The notes: a model not told the origin generated them from the letters alone. DNA of 43,015 nt from Treponema sp. (GCA_017469785.1 JAFUFU010000062.1:1-43015), one strand, 5' to 3'; shown: positions 33,526-41,597, counted from the stretch's first letter. Made by a program: numbers and translations.

Positions 33526-35829
33526 ATGAGCGATTCACAATCAACGAGCCTTGCCGTTAGCGAGCGAATCAGAAAAATCATCGCGTTTATCAGTGAGGGG
33601 CTTAAAGAAAAGGACGAGGCTGTGCGGCTCTCTCTTCTTGCCGCCATTGCGGGCGAGAGTATCTTTTTGCTCGGACCACCAGGAACGGCGAAAAGTATGG
33701 TGAGCCGTCGCTTAAAATGCGCGTTCAAAGGTGCGGACGGAAAGCTTGTTAGTTATTTTGAGTATCTGATGAATCAGTTTTCAACGCCCGACGAACTTTT
33801 TGGACCTGTTTCACTCAAAAAACTGGAAGGCGATGTGTACGAGCGCATTACGGGCGGCTATCTGCCCGACGCGGTGGTGGCGTTTTTGGACGAAATTTGG
33901 AAGGCAAGCCCCGCGATTCAGAACACGCTCCTTACGATTATAAACGAAAAGAAATTCCACAACGGAAGCCATGTCATCGACCCTGTGCCGCTCAAAGTCC
34001 TTATTTCCGCGTCGAACGAACTTCCTGCCGAAAATCAGGGGCTTAAAGCCTTGTGGGACAGATTTTTGCTCCGACTTATGGTGAATCCGATTGAGGATGA
34101 AAAAACTTTCTTGCAGTTGGTGTGCGGAAAGCCCGTAAAGTCAGAAGTTATGCCGAGCGAGGAAATGACGGAACTTCTGCTTTCCGAAAAAGAACTTGAC
34201 GAATGGAAAATCGCCATTCAGGACATTTCCGTTCCCGAAGAAGTGCAGGAAGTGCTTGCCGCGCTCAGAAGCAAACTGCGCGAGCTGCACAACGAAAAGC
34301 CCGAAAAGAGCCTGTACTACATTTCAGACCGCCGTTGGACAAAAATCGTCAACCTGCTCAGAACTTCGGCATTTTTGAACGGTCGCACCACCGTCGATTT
34401 AATGGACTGCTCGCTCATTTCCTACTGCATTTGGAACAGCGATGATTTGATTGACGAGATGAAACGGCTTGTGGACGACAGCATTGTTGAGGACGGACAT
34501 GGCTTCGCCGATTCGGTTGATGAAATCCGCAAGCAGATAAAATCGCTCGATGACTTTGTAACGCAGAATTTCTTTGTTGACAGCGACTTTGAACCGCAGA
34601 AATTCAAAATGAAAGACGGCACTATGGCATACAAAATTGTAAAGCCACAAGAGATTTATTCTTATCAAAATTGCAGACCGTATTATATTTCGCCGAATTA
34701 CAAACATCGAAGTTATAACCGTACTGGTGCATATTTTGATGACAAAGGTAATTTGATAGGTGATTATGATTACTATATTGAAGATAGCAGTTTTGAAATT
34801 AATGGCGACACAATAACTTGGACTGACGGTTACAGAGCAAATAACGGTTATTACGGCAAGCGAGATGCAACTTATTCTGCAAAAATTGTGACAAAGCCAA
34901 CGAAGCGCAATAAAAAATCACCTGAATTGTATGGATATTATGCATCTGGCACGGCAAAAGTTTATACAATGACTAATGGCTCAAAAGCGTACAGAATCCT
35001 AAATCCACAAGAAATTTATTCTTATGATACTTGCAAGCCGTATTATATTTCTCCAAATTATACTCATCAGAGTTATAATCGCAAAGGTGCGTATTTTGAT
35101 TACCAAGGAGATTTGATAGGTGATTATGATTATTACATTAAAGATGGAAGTTTTAACGCCAATGGGGATACCATAACTTGGAGAGATGGTTGTCGTGGCA
35201 GTAAGTATACTGTAAAGGTTGATATGAATCTTGATAAATTCATCAATGGCGACAAAAACAAACTGAATATGCTGACAAATCAAGCAAATGGTCAGTACAA
35301 TAATGCACTTTCAAGAATACACTCTGAACTTTCCGCTATAAAAGAGTATATTTTTAAAAAAGAATCTCAGTACAAGTCAAATTTGTTCGCTGATTTGTCT
35401 TTCTGCGATGTCATTATGACAGAGGCAAAGAGGGCAAAAAGCGACCTCGAACTTGCCGAAGAGGAACTTGAAAAAGTAAAATTCAGATATGAGAATCTTC
35501 AACAAAGATTCAAATTTTCGTTAAAGAGAACTTTTTTAATTGAGAAACAGAAATGTGAGGTGAAATTTTCTGTATCTGGCACTGATTCGAGTGGAATAAA
35601 ATCAGTTTCTCTTGCAGGGGATTTTAACGACTGGAATGTCAATAAAAATCCATTAAAACGCAATGCAGACGGTTCTTTTTCGTGTACTTTGGAACTCCAA
35701 CTTTATAAGCGATATGAATTCAAATATTTCATCGATTCAGAGTGGGTTACTCCTGAAAATGCAGATGATTACAAGTGGGATGGAGTTTCAACAGAAAAAA
35801 ATGCAATCGTTGACACTTCAATCAAATAG
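33526..35829 (+). CDS. ravA: RavA-type MoxR AAA+ ATPase with tandem repeats and a C-terminal CBM48-like domain
   Basis: 767 aa, clearly longer than E. coli RavA (about 500). Residues 1-330 are the MoxR/RavA AAA+ core: Walker A GPPGTAKS (50-57), Walker B VVAFLDEIWKA (117-127), sensor ISASNELP, and the RavA-type run SPAIQNTLLTIINEKKFHNG. Then come two copies of a 68-residue unit (365-432 and 485-552; 50 of 68 positions identical by hand alignment), Tyr-rich with PYYISPNY and IGDYDYYI. A coiled coil follows (about 590-665), then residues 677-767 with the E-set/CBM48 (AMPK-type glycogen-binding) pattern VSLAGDFNDWN, PLKRNADGSF, YEFKYFID. ATG 33526 has GAGGA upstream. Pairs with viaA 7 bp downstream. 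Confidence 0.88.
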   Translation: MSDSQSTSLAVSERIRKIIAFISEGLKEKDEAVRLSLLAAIAGESIFLLGPPGTAKSMVSRRLKCAFKGADGKLVSYFEYLMNQFSTPDELFGPVSLKKLEGDVYERITGGYLPDAVVAFLDEIWKASPAIQNTLLTIINEKKFHNGSHVIDPVPLKVLISASNELPAENQGLKALWDRFLLRLMVNPIEDEKTFLQLVCGKPVKSEVMPSEEMTELLLSEKELDEWKIAIQDISVPEEVQEVLAALRSKLRELHNEKPEKSLYYISDRRWTKIVNLLRTSAFLNGRTTVDLMDCSLISYCIWNSDDLIDEMKRLVDDSIVEDGHGFADSVDEIRKQIKSLDDFVTQNFFVDSDFEPQKFKMKDGTMAYKIVKPQEIYSYQNCRPYYISPNYKHRSYNRTGAYFDDKGNLIGDYDYYIEDSSFEINGDTITWTDGYRANNGYYGKRDATYSAKIVTKPTKRNKKSPELYGYYASGTAKVYTMTNGSKAYRILNPQEIYSYDTCKPYYISPNYTHQSYNRKGAYFDYQGDLIGDYDYYIKDGSFNANGDTITWRDGCRGSKYTVKVDMNLDKFINGDKNKLNMLTNQANGQYNNALSRIHSELSAIKEYIFKKESQYKSNLFADLSFCDVIMTEAKRAKSDLELAEEELEKVKFRYENLQQRFKFSLKRTFLIEKQKCEVKFSVSGTDSSGIKSVSLAGDFNDWNVNKNPLKRNADGSFSCTLELQLYKRYEFKYFIDSEWVTPENADDYKWDGVSTEKNAIVDTSIK
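34618..35181 (+). repeat. Intragenic tandem duplication in ravA
   Basis: Two units at 34618-34821 and 34978-35181 (360 bp apart) encode 68-residue copies sharing Pro-Gln-Glu-Ile-Tyr-Ser-Tyr and Tyr-Asn-Arg-x-Gly-Ala-Tyr-Phe-Asp. They differ at the DNA level, so the duplication is not recent. Confidence 0.8.
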
Positions 35830-35836
35830 GCAAAAA

Positions 35837-37321
35837 ATGACAGATAAAAATCAATTTCCTAAAGATTTGTTCGACAAAGAAACCGAGCAATATATTTTGG
35901 AGCACGCAGAACTTTCTTATCAGATTTTGGGCGAAGTGTCAAAACACGAGTCTGCTATTGCGGAACAAATTGCTTTGGAAAATCCGTTTGCGCAGGAAAC
36001 TTCCTTTGTTCAGAATGTTGCGAAAAAAGAAAGCGGATATATTGCAAAAAATCTTTCTGAAATCGAGGTCGGCTACAAAAAAGTTGCGAAAAATTCCCAT
36101 ATCAGTTTTGATTTTTATGATTCAGAATTCAAAAAAGCGACGCAACTGAAAAATCAGACTTCACGAAAAGAAAAAGAAGCCGCCGCCGAAAAACTGCTCG
36201 TAAAAGAAATGCAGGAAAGCCTTTTGAACCGCAAAACCGCATGGGAAATGCGCTTGATTGAAGAATTACGGAAAAAATATCTTTACGAACTGCTCGAACG
36301 GCTCAAAAAGTTCAAGAAATTGGAACGATTGCTTTCGCCATTTTTCGGGCGGACGGGCTTGCTTTGGGATATGTCTGCGGGGCTTTTCCAAGAAAGCGGT
36401 TTTGAAATCCTTGAAACATACGCCGACTTATTGGAGCGCGACGAATCCTTGCAAGAACTTGCCCGCGTTTTGGGAAAGCACAGCCGAGCGCAAAAAGAAT
36501 ACGAAAAGGAAATGCGGGCAAAAACCGTGACAAGAATGGTGTGGAAGCCGCGACCTGCGTTCAAAGGGCAGGTAACGGGAATCCGCACATCGAACGACAT
36601 TTCTTCCGCGCTTCCGAGCGAACTTGCCTTGTATAAAAACCCCGCGACAAAAATTTTGTTCGAGAAAAAGTTCGCGGAAAAAAGCCTGCTTTCTTTCAAA
36701 TACGAAAATGTCATGCCCGAAGAAAAAACTGAAACGCAGATGGAGGAAGTTTCCAAAGAAAAAAAAGAGCAGAAAGGACCGATTATCATCTGCGTGGACA
36801 CAAGCGGGTCGATGAACGGCACTCCCGAAAGCATCGCCAAGACCGCTACATTCGCGCTTTCAAAAATCGCCATTGAAGAAAAGCGCAAGTGTTACCTGAT
36901 TTCGTTTTCAACGGGAATCGAAACGCTTGATTTGAGCGATTTTAAGTCGGGAAATGCGCTTGGCAAACTGATTCAGTTCTTGCGTATGAGCTTCAACGGC
37001 GGCACGGACGCGCTCCCCGCACTCATCGAAGCAATCAGAATGCTCCAAGAAGACGACTACAAGAACGCCGATGTGCTGATGATTTCAGATTTTGTGATGG
37101 GAAACTTGGGCAGCGACATGGAAGCGAAAATCAAGGAAGAACAGAAAAAGAAAACTGACTTCTACAGCCTTGTCATCGGTTCACGCGGAAACACAAGCAC
37201 CATAGCCTGTTTTAATCACAACTGGAGTTATAATTTGTATGACCCGGACGCCAGCCGTCATTTGATTGAGCAGATTCAGGTGATAAGAAGAAAAGCTCAA
37301 AGCGGCACGGAAAGCATTTGA
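35837..37321 (+). CDS. viaA: ViaA-type von Willebrand factor A protein, RavA partner
   Basis: 494 aa from ATG 35837 (AGG 6 bp upstream); longer in-frame starts lie inside ravA. The N-terminal two thirds are helical and charged. A VWA domain follows at about 314-480 with MIDAS motif DTSGSMNG, FNGGTDALPAL (second MIDAS loop) and LMISDF (third). In E. coli ViaA binds RavA, stimulates its ATPase and acts at the membrane on respiratory complexes. The RavA-first, ViaA-second order is kept here. The 3' end overlaps the convergent E2-like remnant by 25 bp. Confidence 0.85.
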   Translation: MTDKNQFPKDLFDKETEQYILEHAELSYQILGEVSKHESAIAEQIALENPFAQETSFVQNVAKKESGYIAKNLSEIEVGYKKVAKNSHISFDFYDSEFKKATQLKNQTSRKEKEAAAEKLLVKEMQESLLNRKTAWEMRLIEELRKKYLYELLERLKKFKKLERLLSPFFGRTGLLWDMSAGLFQESGFEILETYADLLERDESLQELARVLGKHSRAQKEYEKEMRAKTVTRMVWKPRPAFKGQVTGIRTSNDISSALPSELALYKNPATKILFEKKFAEKSLLSFKYENVMPEEKTETQMEEVSKEKKEQKGPIIICVDTSGSMNGTPESIAKTATFALSKIAIEEKRKCYLISFSTGIETLDLSDFKSGNALGKLIQFLRMSFNGGTDALPALIEAIRMLQEDDYKNADVLMISDFVMGNLGSDMEAKIKEEQKKKTDFYSLVIGSRGNTSTIACFNHNWSYNLYDPDASRHLIEQIQVIRRKAQSGTESI

Positions 37322-37927
37322 ACCTGCTTGCGCAAAAATGGAATTCCAAGTGTCCTCAATCGTATGATTTTACCCGAATATTTTTTTGATAATTCTTTTT
37401 GCGTGGATTTATCTAGCCGTTTGATATTTTGTATTTTTGCCGCCCATATAAGCAGGAAATATAATTCTTTATCTGTAGCGGTTGGCATTTCAAGAAAATC
37501 CCGCAAGGTTTCAAAAATACCTTGCCGTCCGTGAGCACGGTCACCGAAAATATCAGTTCCTGTCTTTTTCCAGTATTCATAAGAAATAAAATACGGAATC
37601 AAAAATCCTTCAATATAATCTCCGATACATTTTGAGCGATGAAGTTTTGAAACCATATCGATTTCGGTGGCAAGGCATAAACTTCCGTCCGTATATTTGT
37701 GGTCATAAGTGATTCTGTTGTCAATGTCAAAAGTAACAGGCAATTCTTTCGGATAATTTTTGGGAAACTGAATTCGCAATCGTGGAGCAATATGAATTTC
37801 AAAATCACCATGCCGAGCCTCAATAACAAAGTGTCCTTCAAAAAATAATGTTTGAATTGCACTCCGTTATTGAAACTTCGGGGTAATTATTCTGAATGTA
37901 GGTTATGCTTACTTTTACAATCCCCAC
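37297..37927 (-). pseudogene. E2-like (ubiquitin-conjugating-fold) CBASS protein, frameshifted
   Basis: Third gene of the minus-strand CBASS operon. The start is probably GTG at 37927 (AGGGG upstream), overlapping the CD-NTase stop by 13 bp: MGIVKVSITYIQNNYPEV.. One extra base in the T6 run (A6 on +, 37840-37845) shifts the frame; removing it gives CNSNIIFEGHFVIEARHGDF and then the long frame. That frame has the E2 core IQFPKNYPKELPVTFDID and the catalytic-Cys segment DGSLCLATEID, followed by IGDYIEGFLIPYFISYEYW. About 210 codons. No E1 or JAB gene is present, so it fits the E2-only (type II-short) arrangement. The 3' end runs into viaA, so the original stop may be lost. Confidence 0.7.
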
Positions 37928-38844
37928 GGCTTAGCCCCTGCCGAATATGTCTTCACATTATCTGCATTCGTATCTTCGATAATCGGAAAACGCTCCCCGA
38001 ATTGTTCCCGCAAAATAAGCGATGCTCTGTGAGTGGACGGTGCGTTGATTGCATTCTCAATATCATCTCGCAAATCTTTGAGTTTTTTGATTCGGGAATT
38101 TTTTTCTTGTTCGGAAAGTTCTTCCCATAAATCCTCAAACGGAGAAACTGGTTTATCAATTCTTTTTAACCATGAAAGATTTGAAATTATCGCATCCAAA
38201 GTGTTTTTCAAGGCAATTTCGTCATCATCATTTTGAATATGATGATTTGCAACGAGAATTGTTAATTCGATGCTCGCAAATTTAAAATCTTGAAAATCTC
38301 TCCACGCTTTTAAATAGCGGACAATGCGAGAAGTTTGCACATCCTTTCGAGTTCTAAGATACCAATCACTAAAATCCTTTGAATCGCTTGCTTCCCATTT
38401 ATTTGTCTTTTTATTTGCAAGCAAAGCGTGTTCGCTGTTCATAATGTAAATCGGAATGTCCACATGGTAGTTCTTCCTGTAAATGACGCGCACACAAGAA
38501 GTCTTATCCTCGCAACCGTCCTGCGTATGACCTTCGAGTGCGTTCATAACCATAGAATGAATTTCTTTCGGTGTTGGCCATGTTGATTCATCATTCTCAT
38601 CAACATTGTTCAGGTATAAGCCATAGTCAATGTCAACTTCTTTATCTGGCAGAGGATTGAGAGCCGTATTTATTGCAAATTAGCCTTGACGCATGAATTT
38701 TGGCTGGTTTTCATGCAATTCATCTTTGAAGTAGGTTCGTATTTTATCGCGGACGGCATCCCTGCTTCGTAAAATAGAATCTCTCTTGTTTTGAGAAATC
38801 TTTATGGTATCGTCAAATTTAATAAACGCCTCGTGTAAAGTCAT
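37915..38844 (-). pseudogene. CD-NTase (DncV-like CBASS nucleotide cyclase) with a nonsense codon in the G-S motif
   Basis: Starts at ATG 38844 with a strong AAGGAGGA site. MTLHEAFIKFDDTIKISQ.. leads to KFMRQG-stop-FAINTALNP: the TAA at 38680-38682 sits where the nucleotidyltransferase G-S motif (QGSxxxxT) needs Ser (TCA to TAA). The rest is intact: catalytic EVDIDYG, third Asp in YHVDIPIYIM, then VRYLKAWRDF, LTILVANHHI and the C-terminal FGERFPI, tail AGAKPWGL. 309 codons plus stop, the normal CD-NTase size. CD-NTases make cyclic oligonucleotide alarms upon phage infection. Any restart downstream, such as ATG 38553, would lack EVDID, so the enzyme should be inactive. Confidence 0.8.
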
Positions 38845-39486
38845 AGCTCTTCCTCCTTGAAAAATTTTTGCAGTAAATGCTTGTTCTGATTGAAATCTTG
38901 AAAGCTTAACTCCTGCAATTTTTTATATGATTGGTCGTCCGCAGAATCAAGCTTCAGATTTTTATACTGTGCATCGGAAAATAAGTTGGAGCGGCAGAAG
39001 TCGCAAGGGCAATGTCAACAAGGAAAAATCTTCATCACGAGTTAAAGAGCCGTTGTTGTTCGTCTTGAAAATTATCGGCTGGCAGGTCGCCGCGTTTATG
39101 GACGGAATGCAGACCGCAGTTTTGCAATTTTTAATTCTTTGGTTGCCGAAGAATTCTTTTAGAGCATTTTTAAGACTTGCATTTGAATATTTTTGTTTGA
39201 AAACACCGGGCCTTTTTCGTCTGTTCTTTGGAAAAATTGATTCTCCATACCGAAGGTAAAATTCTTTTATCTGTTCCGCTGATTTTCCGATGGCAAGTCC
39301 CAATGCAATTATGCCGCCAGTGGAAGTCCCTGTTATCAGATTGAATTCTTGTGACAATATTCTGCCGTTGTAATATTCTTTTTGAATACGGTCAAGCACA
39401 TCAACTGAATACAAACCGAGAATCCCGCCGCCATCAATGGATAGGATTTTAAAAGTCTTCTTGCCCGAGTTTCTCTCTTCTTCCAT
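38841..39486 (-). pseudogene. Patatin-like phospholipase (CapV-type CBASS effector), internally deleted
   Basis: First gene of the CBASS operon. ATG 39486 begins MEEERNSGKKTFKILSIDGG. The oxyanion loop SIDGGGILGLYS and nucleophile elbow GTSTGG are present, then IFPKNRRKRPG and DEDFSLL. Here a one-base deletion (about 39018-39022) shifts the frame; the next frame gives DIALATSAAPTYFP, the conserved patatin segment. After a further shift comes a tail (LKLDSADDQSYKKLQELSFQ) ending in ATGA overlap with the CD-NTase start. The region with the catalytic Asp (DGG/A) is missing, apparently an 80-100-residue deletion. The phospholipase should be dead. Confidence 0.75.
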
Positions 39487-39529
39487 TACAATAAAAATAA
39501 TAAAAACACATCGAAATCGGCAAGAAAAT

Positions 39530-39565
39530 TTAAAAAAAATAAAGGAATCCGACTCATCAGATTCC
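39530..39565 (-). terminator. Intrinsic terminator of the Abi_2 gene
   Basis: Stem GGAATC (39544-39549) / GATTCC (39560-39565), loop of 10, followed on the minus strand by a T-rich run (A-rich on +, 39532-39543). Lies about 75 bp after the Abi_2 stop and upstream of the CBASS operon, isolating the two. Confidence 0.75.
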
Positions 39566-39641
39566 CTCTAAGCTTTAGTCCGCAGACATAAGCCATAATC
39601 TATTTTTAATATATCGGAGTGAACGCGAAAAGTCAAGCGTT

Positions 39642-40637
39642 TTACGATGTTCGTTTTACAAATGCCCGCATCTTTTCAAGAACGCTTTTTTCCTGTGTGC
39701 CGACGATTTTGAAATAGACTTCCTGAGGGAAGTTCGCGGAGAGCATTTCGATTGTCTTTTCGTATTCGTTGATGAAACTCACGCAGTCTTTTGTTTCTTT
39801 GAGTGCTTTTAAAAGATAGACGATGAGCGCGACATACGACACAATGAACGAAAAATCGATGTTCTCAATTTCCATCTCAGTTTCGAGCAATTTTTTGACC
39901 CGCGGCTCAACTTTCTGCGTGGCAAATCTTGTGTCAAAAATCACGCCGTTGTGGGCGATTGCGTTACGCAGGTTTTTCAGGCAGAAAATGATGTCGGTGA
40001 GCAGTCCGCCGTCTGCGTTCAGGCTTTTGCGAAGCCCCAGCTGTTCGGAAACGGTCTTTTTTATCGCCATATTTGTGCAGGAAAAGAAAATGCCGAACTC
40101 GCCGAGCGTAAGGCTTTCAAACGCAGCCCAGAGCGGAACATCGCGGTCGTTGTCAAAGTAGTGGTTTTCGATGTCGCGCCCCTGCATATAGTCACGGATA
40201 AGCGCGGACGAGATTTTCATCTCCAAATCTTTTTTCTTCTTGAATTCCTGACGGTAGCGCGAGCGGTCATTCTGTGTCTGATTCGGATTTTTCGTTTTGA
40301 ATTCCTGATAGTAGGTGAGAGACTTTTTGTAAATTTCCGAAAGATTTTCAGTGCCGCTGTCAGAAAGCACCACCTCAATTACACGGCTTTTGAGCGCATT
40401 CTCTAAGAACATAAGGCGCGGGTAGATAATCGTTTTGAGCCGCATATCAAATCTGTTGAGCGTAACGACTTGGCTGAAAGAAGTGAATGCGATTCGGTTC
40501 GATGATTTTCTGATGAAGCGGTAGCCCTTGTAGCCGTGGTAGTAGCCGATGTTGCGCAAGTCAGTTTCCTGATTTTTGTCAACATTCAGACCATGCGAAT
40601 CTTTGAGATGTTTAGTAAGCCCGTCAAAATCCAGCAT
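39642..40637 (-). CDS. Abi_2-family (AbiD/AbiF-like) abortive-infection protein
   Basis: 331 aa from ATG 40637. An upstream in-frame ATG (40724) would need to be transcribed from beyond the good promoter found at 40644-40672. Family features: MLDFDGLTKHLKDSHGL, IGYYHGYKGYRF near residues 28-40, LMFLENALKSRVIEV, and in the C-terminal half LKNLRNAIAHNGVIFD, which matches the R-x4-6-H motif (RNAIAH) of Abi_2/HEPN-like proteins implicated in RNA cleavage. No Shine-Dalgarno site is visible; the predicted transcription start falls on the ATG. Appears intact, unlike its CBASS neighbours. Confidence 0.82.
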   Translation of the reverse strand: MLDFDGLTKHLKDSHGLNVDKNQETDLRNIGYYHGYKGYRFIRKSSNRIAFTSFSQVVTLNRFDMRLKTIIYPRLMFLENALKSRVIEVVLSDSGTENLSEIYKKSLTYYQEFKTKNPNQTQNDRSRYRQEFKKKKDLEMKISSALIRDYMQGRDIENHYFDNDRDVPLWAAFESLTLGEFGIFFSCTNMAIKKTVSEQLGLRKSLNADGGLLTDIIFCLKNLRNAIAHNGVIFDTRFATQKVEPRVKKLLETEMEIENIDFSFIVSYVALIVYLLKALKETKDCVSFINEYEKTIEMLSANFPQEVYFKIVGTQEKSVLEKMRAFVKRTS

Positions 40638-40643
40638 AGTCTT

Positions 40644-40672
40644 ATGGTAGCAAAAGTAAGATGATTTTTCAA
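40644..40672 (-). promoter_or_regulatory. Promoter of the Abi_2 gene, leaderless start
   Basis: On the minus strand TTGAAA (40672-40667), 17-bp spacer, TACCAT (40649-40644). Seven nt on is 40637, the A of the start codon. Confidence 0.55.
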
Positions 40673-40707
40673 TTCTTACAAAAATTTTCGCATTTTCTTC
40701 CAAAAAT

Positions 40708-40739
40708 CTGTCAACTCCCCGCAAAAATATCCCTAGTAA
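40708..40739 (+). promoter_or_regulatory. Putative alternative-sigma promoter of the coiled-coil gene
   Basis: CTGTCAAC (40708-40715), 17 bp, CTAGTAA (40733-40739): same boxes and spacing as upstream of ravA (33462-33493). It ends 20 bp before the start codon. Confidence 0.5.
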
Positions 40740-40759
40740 TAAGCAAGGAGTAAAACACT

Positions 40760-41068
40760 ATGCACAACGATGAAATCAAAATCCGCTTGGACGAGTTTCA
40801 GAAGAAACTCGATGCTGTGACAGAACTTTATGAGAAAGATATTTCTCAGATTATGACTAAGACAGAGGGCCTCATCCGCGTTATGCAAACGGAATTTTCC
40901 GAAAGAATTTGCAGTATTTACGCTGAACTTGATTCACTTCGTGCCGAAGCCGAACGGGTGGTGCGCGAAGAGCGTGATTCTGTAAGAAATGCCCGCGAAG
41001 AAAAAGCCCGTGCAATTCTTGAAGAAGCGCAGAGAAAAGCAGAAGCCATTTTGTGCAGAGAATCTTAA
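40760..41068 (+). CDS. Small coiled-coil protein of unknown function
   Basis: 102 residues, ATG 40760 preceded by AAGGAG (9-bp spacing). No signal peptide or membrane segment. Nearly all helix: heptad-like runs from FQKKLDAVTELYEKDISQIM to the strongly charged C-terminal half (RAEAERVVREERDSVR, then EEKARAILEEAQRKAEAI), a single long coiled coil. Not recognised. The shared promoter element suggests it is co-regulated with ravA-viaA. A similar charged helical protein could be a scaffold or stress-associated factor, but nothing more can be said. Confidence 0.75.
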   Translation: MHNDEIKIRLDEFQKKLDAVTELYEKDISQIMTKTEGLIRVMQTEFSERICSIYAELDSLRAEAERVVREERDSVRNAREEKARAILEEAQRKAEAILCRES

Positions 41069-41072
41069 AGGC

Positions 41073-41114
41073 AAAAAAAAACTTTCAGTGGAAAATATTC
41101 TCTGCTGAAAGTTT
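41073..41114 (-). terminator. Intrinsic terminator, minus-strand orientation
   Basis: Ten-bp stem AAACTTTCAG (41079-41088) / CTGAAAGTTT (41105-41114). On + it is preceded by A9 (41073-41081), which on the minus strand is the T-tract. It ends the decayed minus-strand gene at 41129-41405 and may also act weakly for the coiled-coil gene on +. Confidence 0.7.
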
Positions 41115-41128
41115 CACTCCTCAACATT

Positions 41129-41405
41129 CTACCCCTTCAAAGTTTTTCTTCCCAAAGCAAAAGAATCATCATTCGTGAAAGCGACATCGGCGGTAGCGTT
41201 AAATAAAAATTGGTTAAACTGTGAGGCACTTTCTATTCTTCGCCTTGTATTTTCTGAGATTTTATTTTTATAAATATACTAATCTACTTCTTTGTGCCAT
41301 CGGCTGATTGGGTCTTCGTGTTTTAATTCAGCATTTGACAGCAAATCAATGTTTGTGTAAACGGTGCAAAACTCACGAGGTGATTTTTGAGTTAATCATT
41401 GGCAT
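41129..41405 (-). pseudogene. Decayed small gene of unknown function
   Basis: Reading leftward, AAGGAGG precedes ATG 41405 (MPMINSKIT..). After nine codons one extra base shifts the frame to REFCTVYTNIDLLSNAELK.., HEDPISRWHKEVD, then an in-frame TAG, then YIYKNKISENTRRRIESASQ.. and ALGRKTLKG up to a stop at 41129. The full reading is about 92 codons. A terminator follows 15 bp later. The good ribosome-binding site and terminator show it was a real gene. I do not recognise the product; small size and island location would fit a toxin-antitoxin or defence accessory. Confidence 0.5.
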
Positions 41406-41461
41406 GGGGATGCCTCCTTTTAAATTGAATTTGCTTTATTATACAGAATTTTTACATATTA

Positions 41462-41490
41462 TTGAACAGAATCCGAATCTCGGGTAAAAT
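41462..41490 (+). promoter_or_regulatory. Promoter of tyrS
   Basis: TTGAAC (41462-41467), 17-bp spacer, TAAAAT (41485-41490). Start near 41497, leaving a leader of about 100 nt with no T-box features that I can see. Confidence 0.65.
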
Positions 41491-41597
41491 ATGGAGCATG
41501 TTTAGAATGTTGTATCAGGCTTTTTACCGAAAAATCTTCAATTTCAGCTGACTTTGAATCGGCTTTCACAATAAAAATCACACAAAAGGAAAATAAA

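Noticed and set aside
34618..35181. CRISPR or other DNA repeat array
   Set aside because: Only two units, coding and in frame within ravA, divergent at synonymous positions; no array with short repeats and spacers exists in the window.
34999..35283. Minus-strand open frame opposite the ravA repeats
   Set aside because: Shadow of Tyr/Asp-rich codons; a sister shadow occurs opposite the first repeat.
41490..41597. T-box or other riboswitch in the tyrS leader
   Set aside because: No T-box sequence, specifier loop or terminator/antiterminator pair could be recognised in the 100-nt leader.
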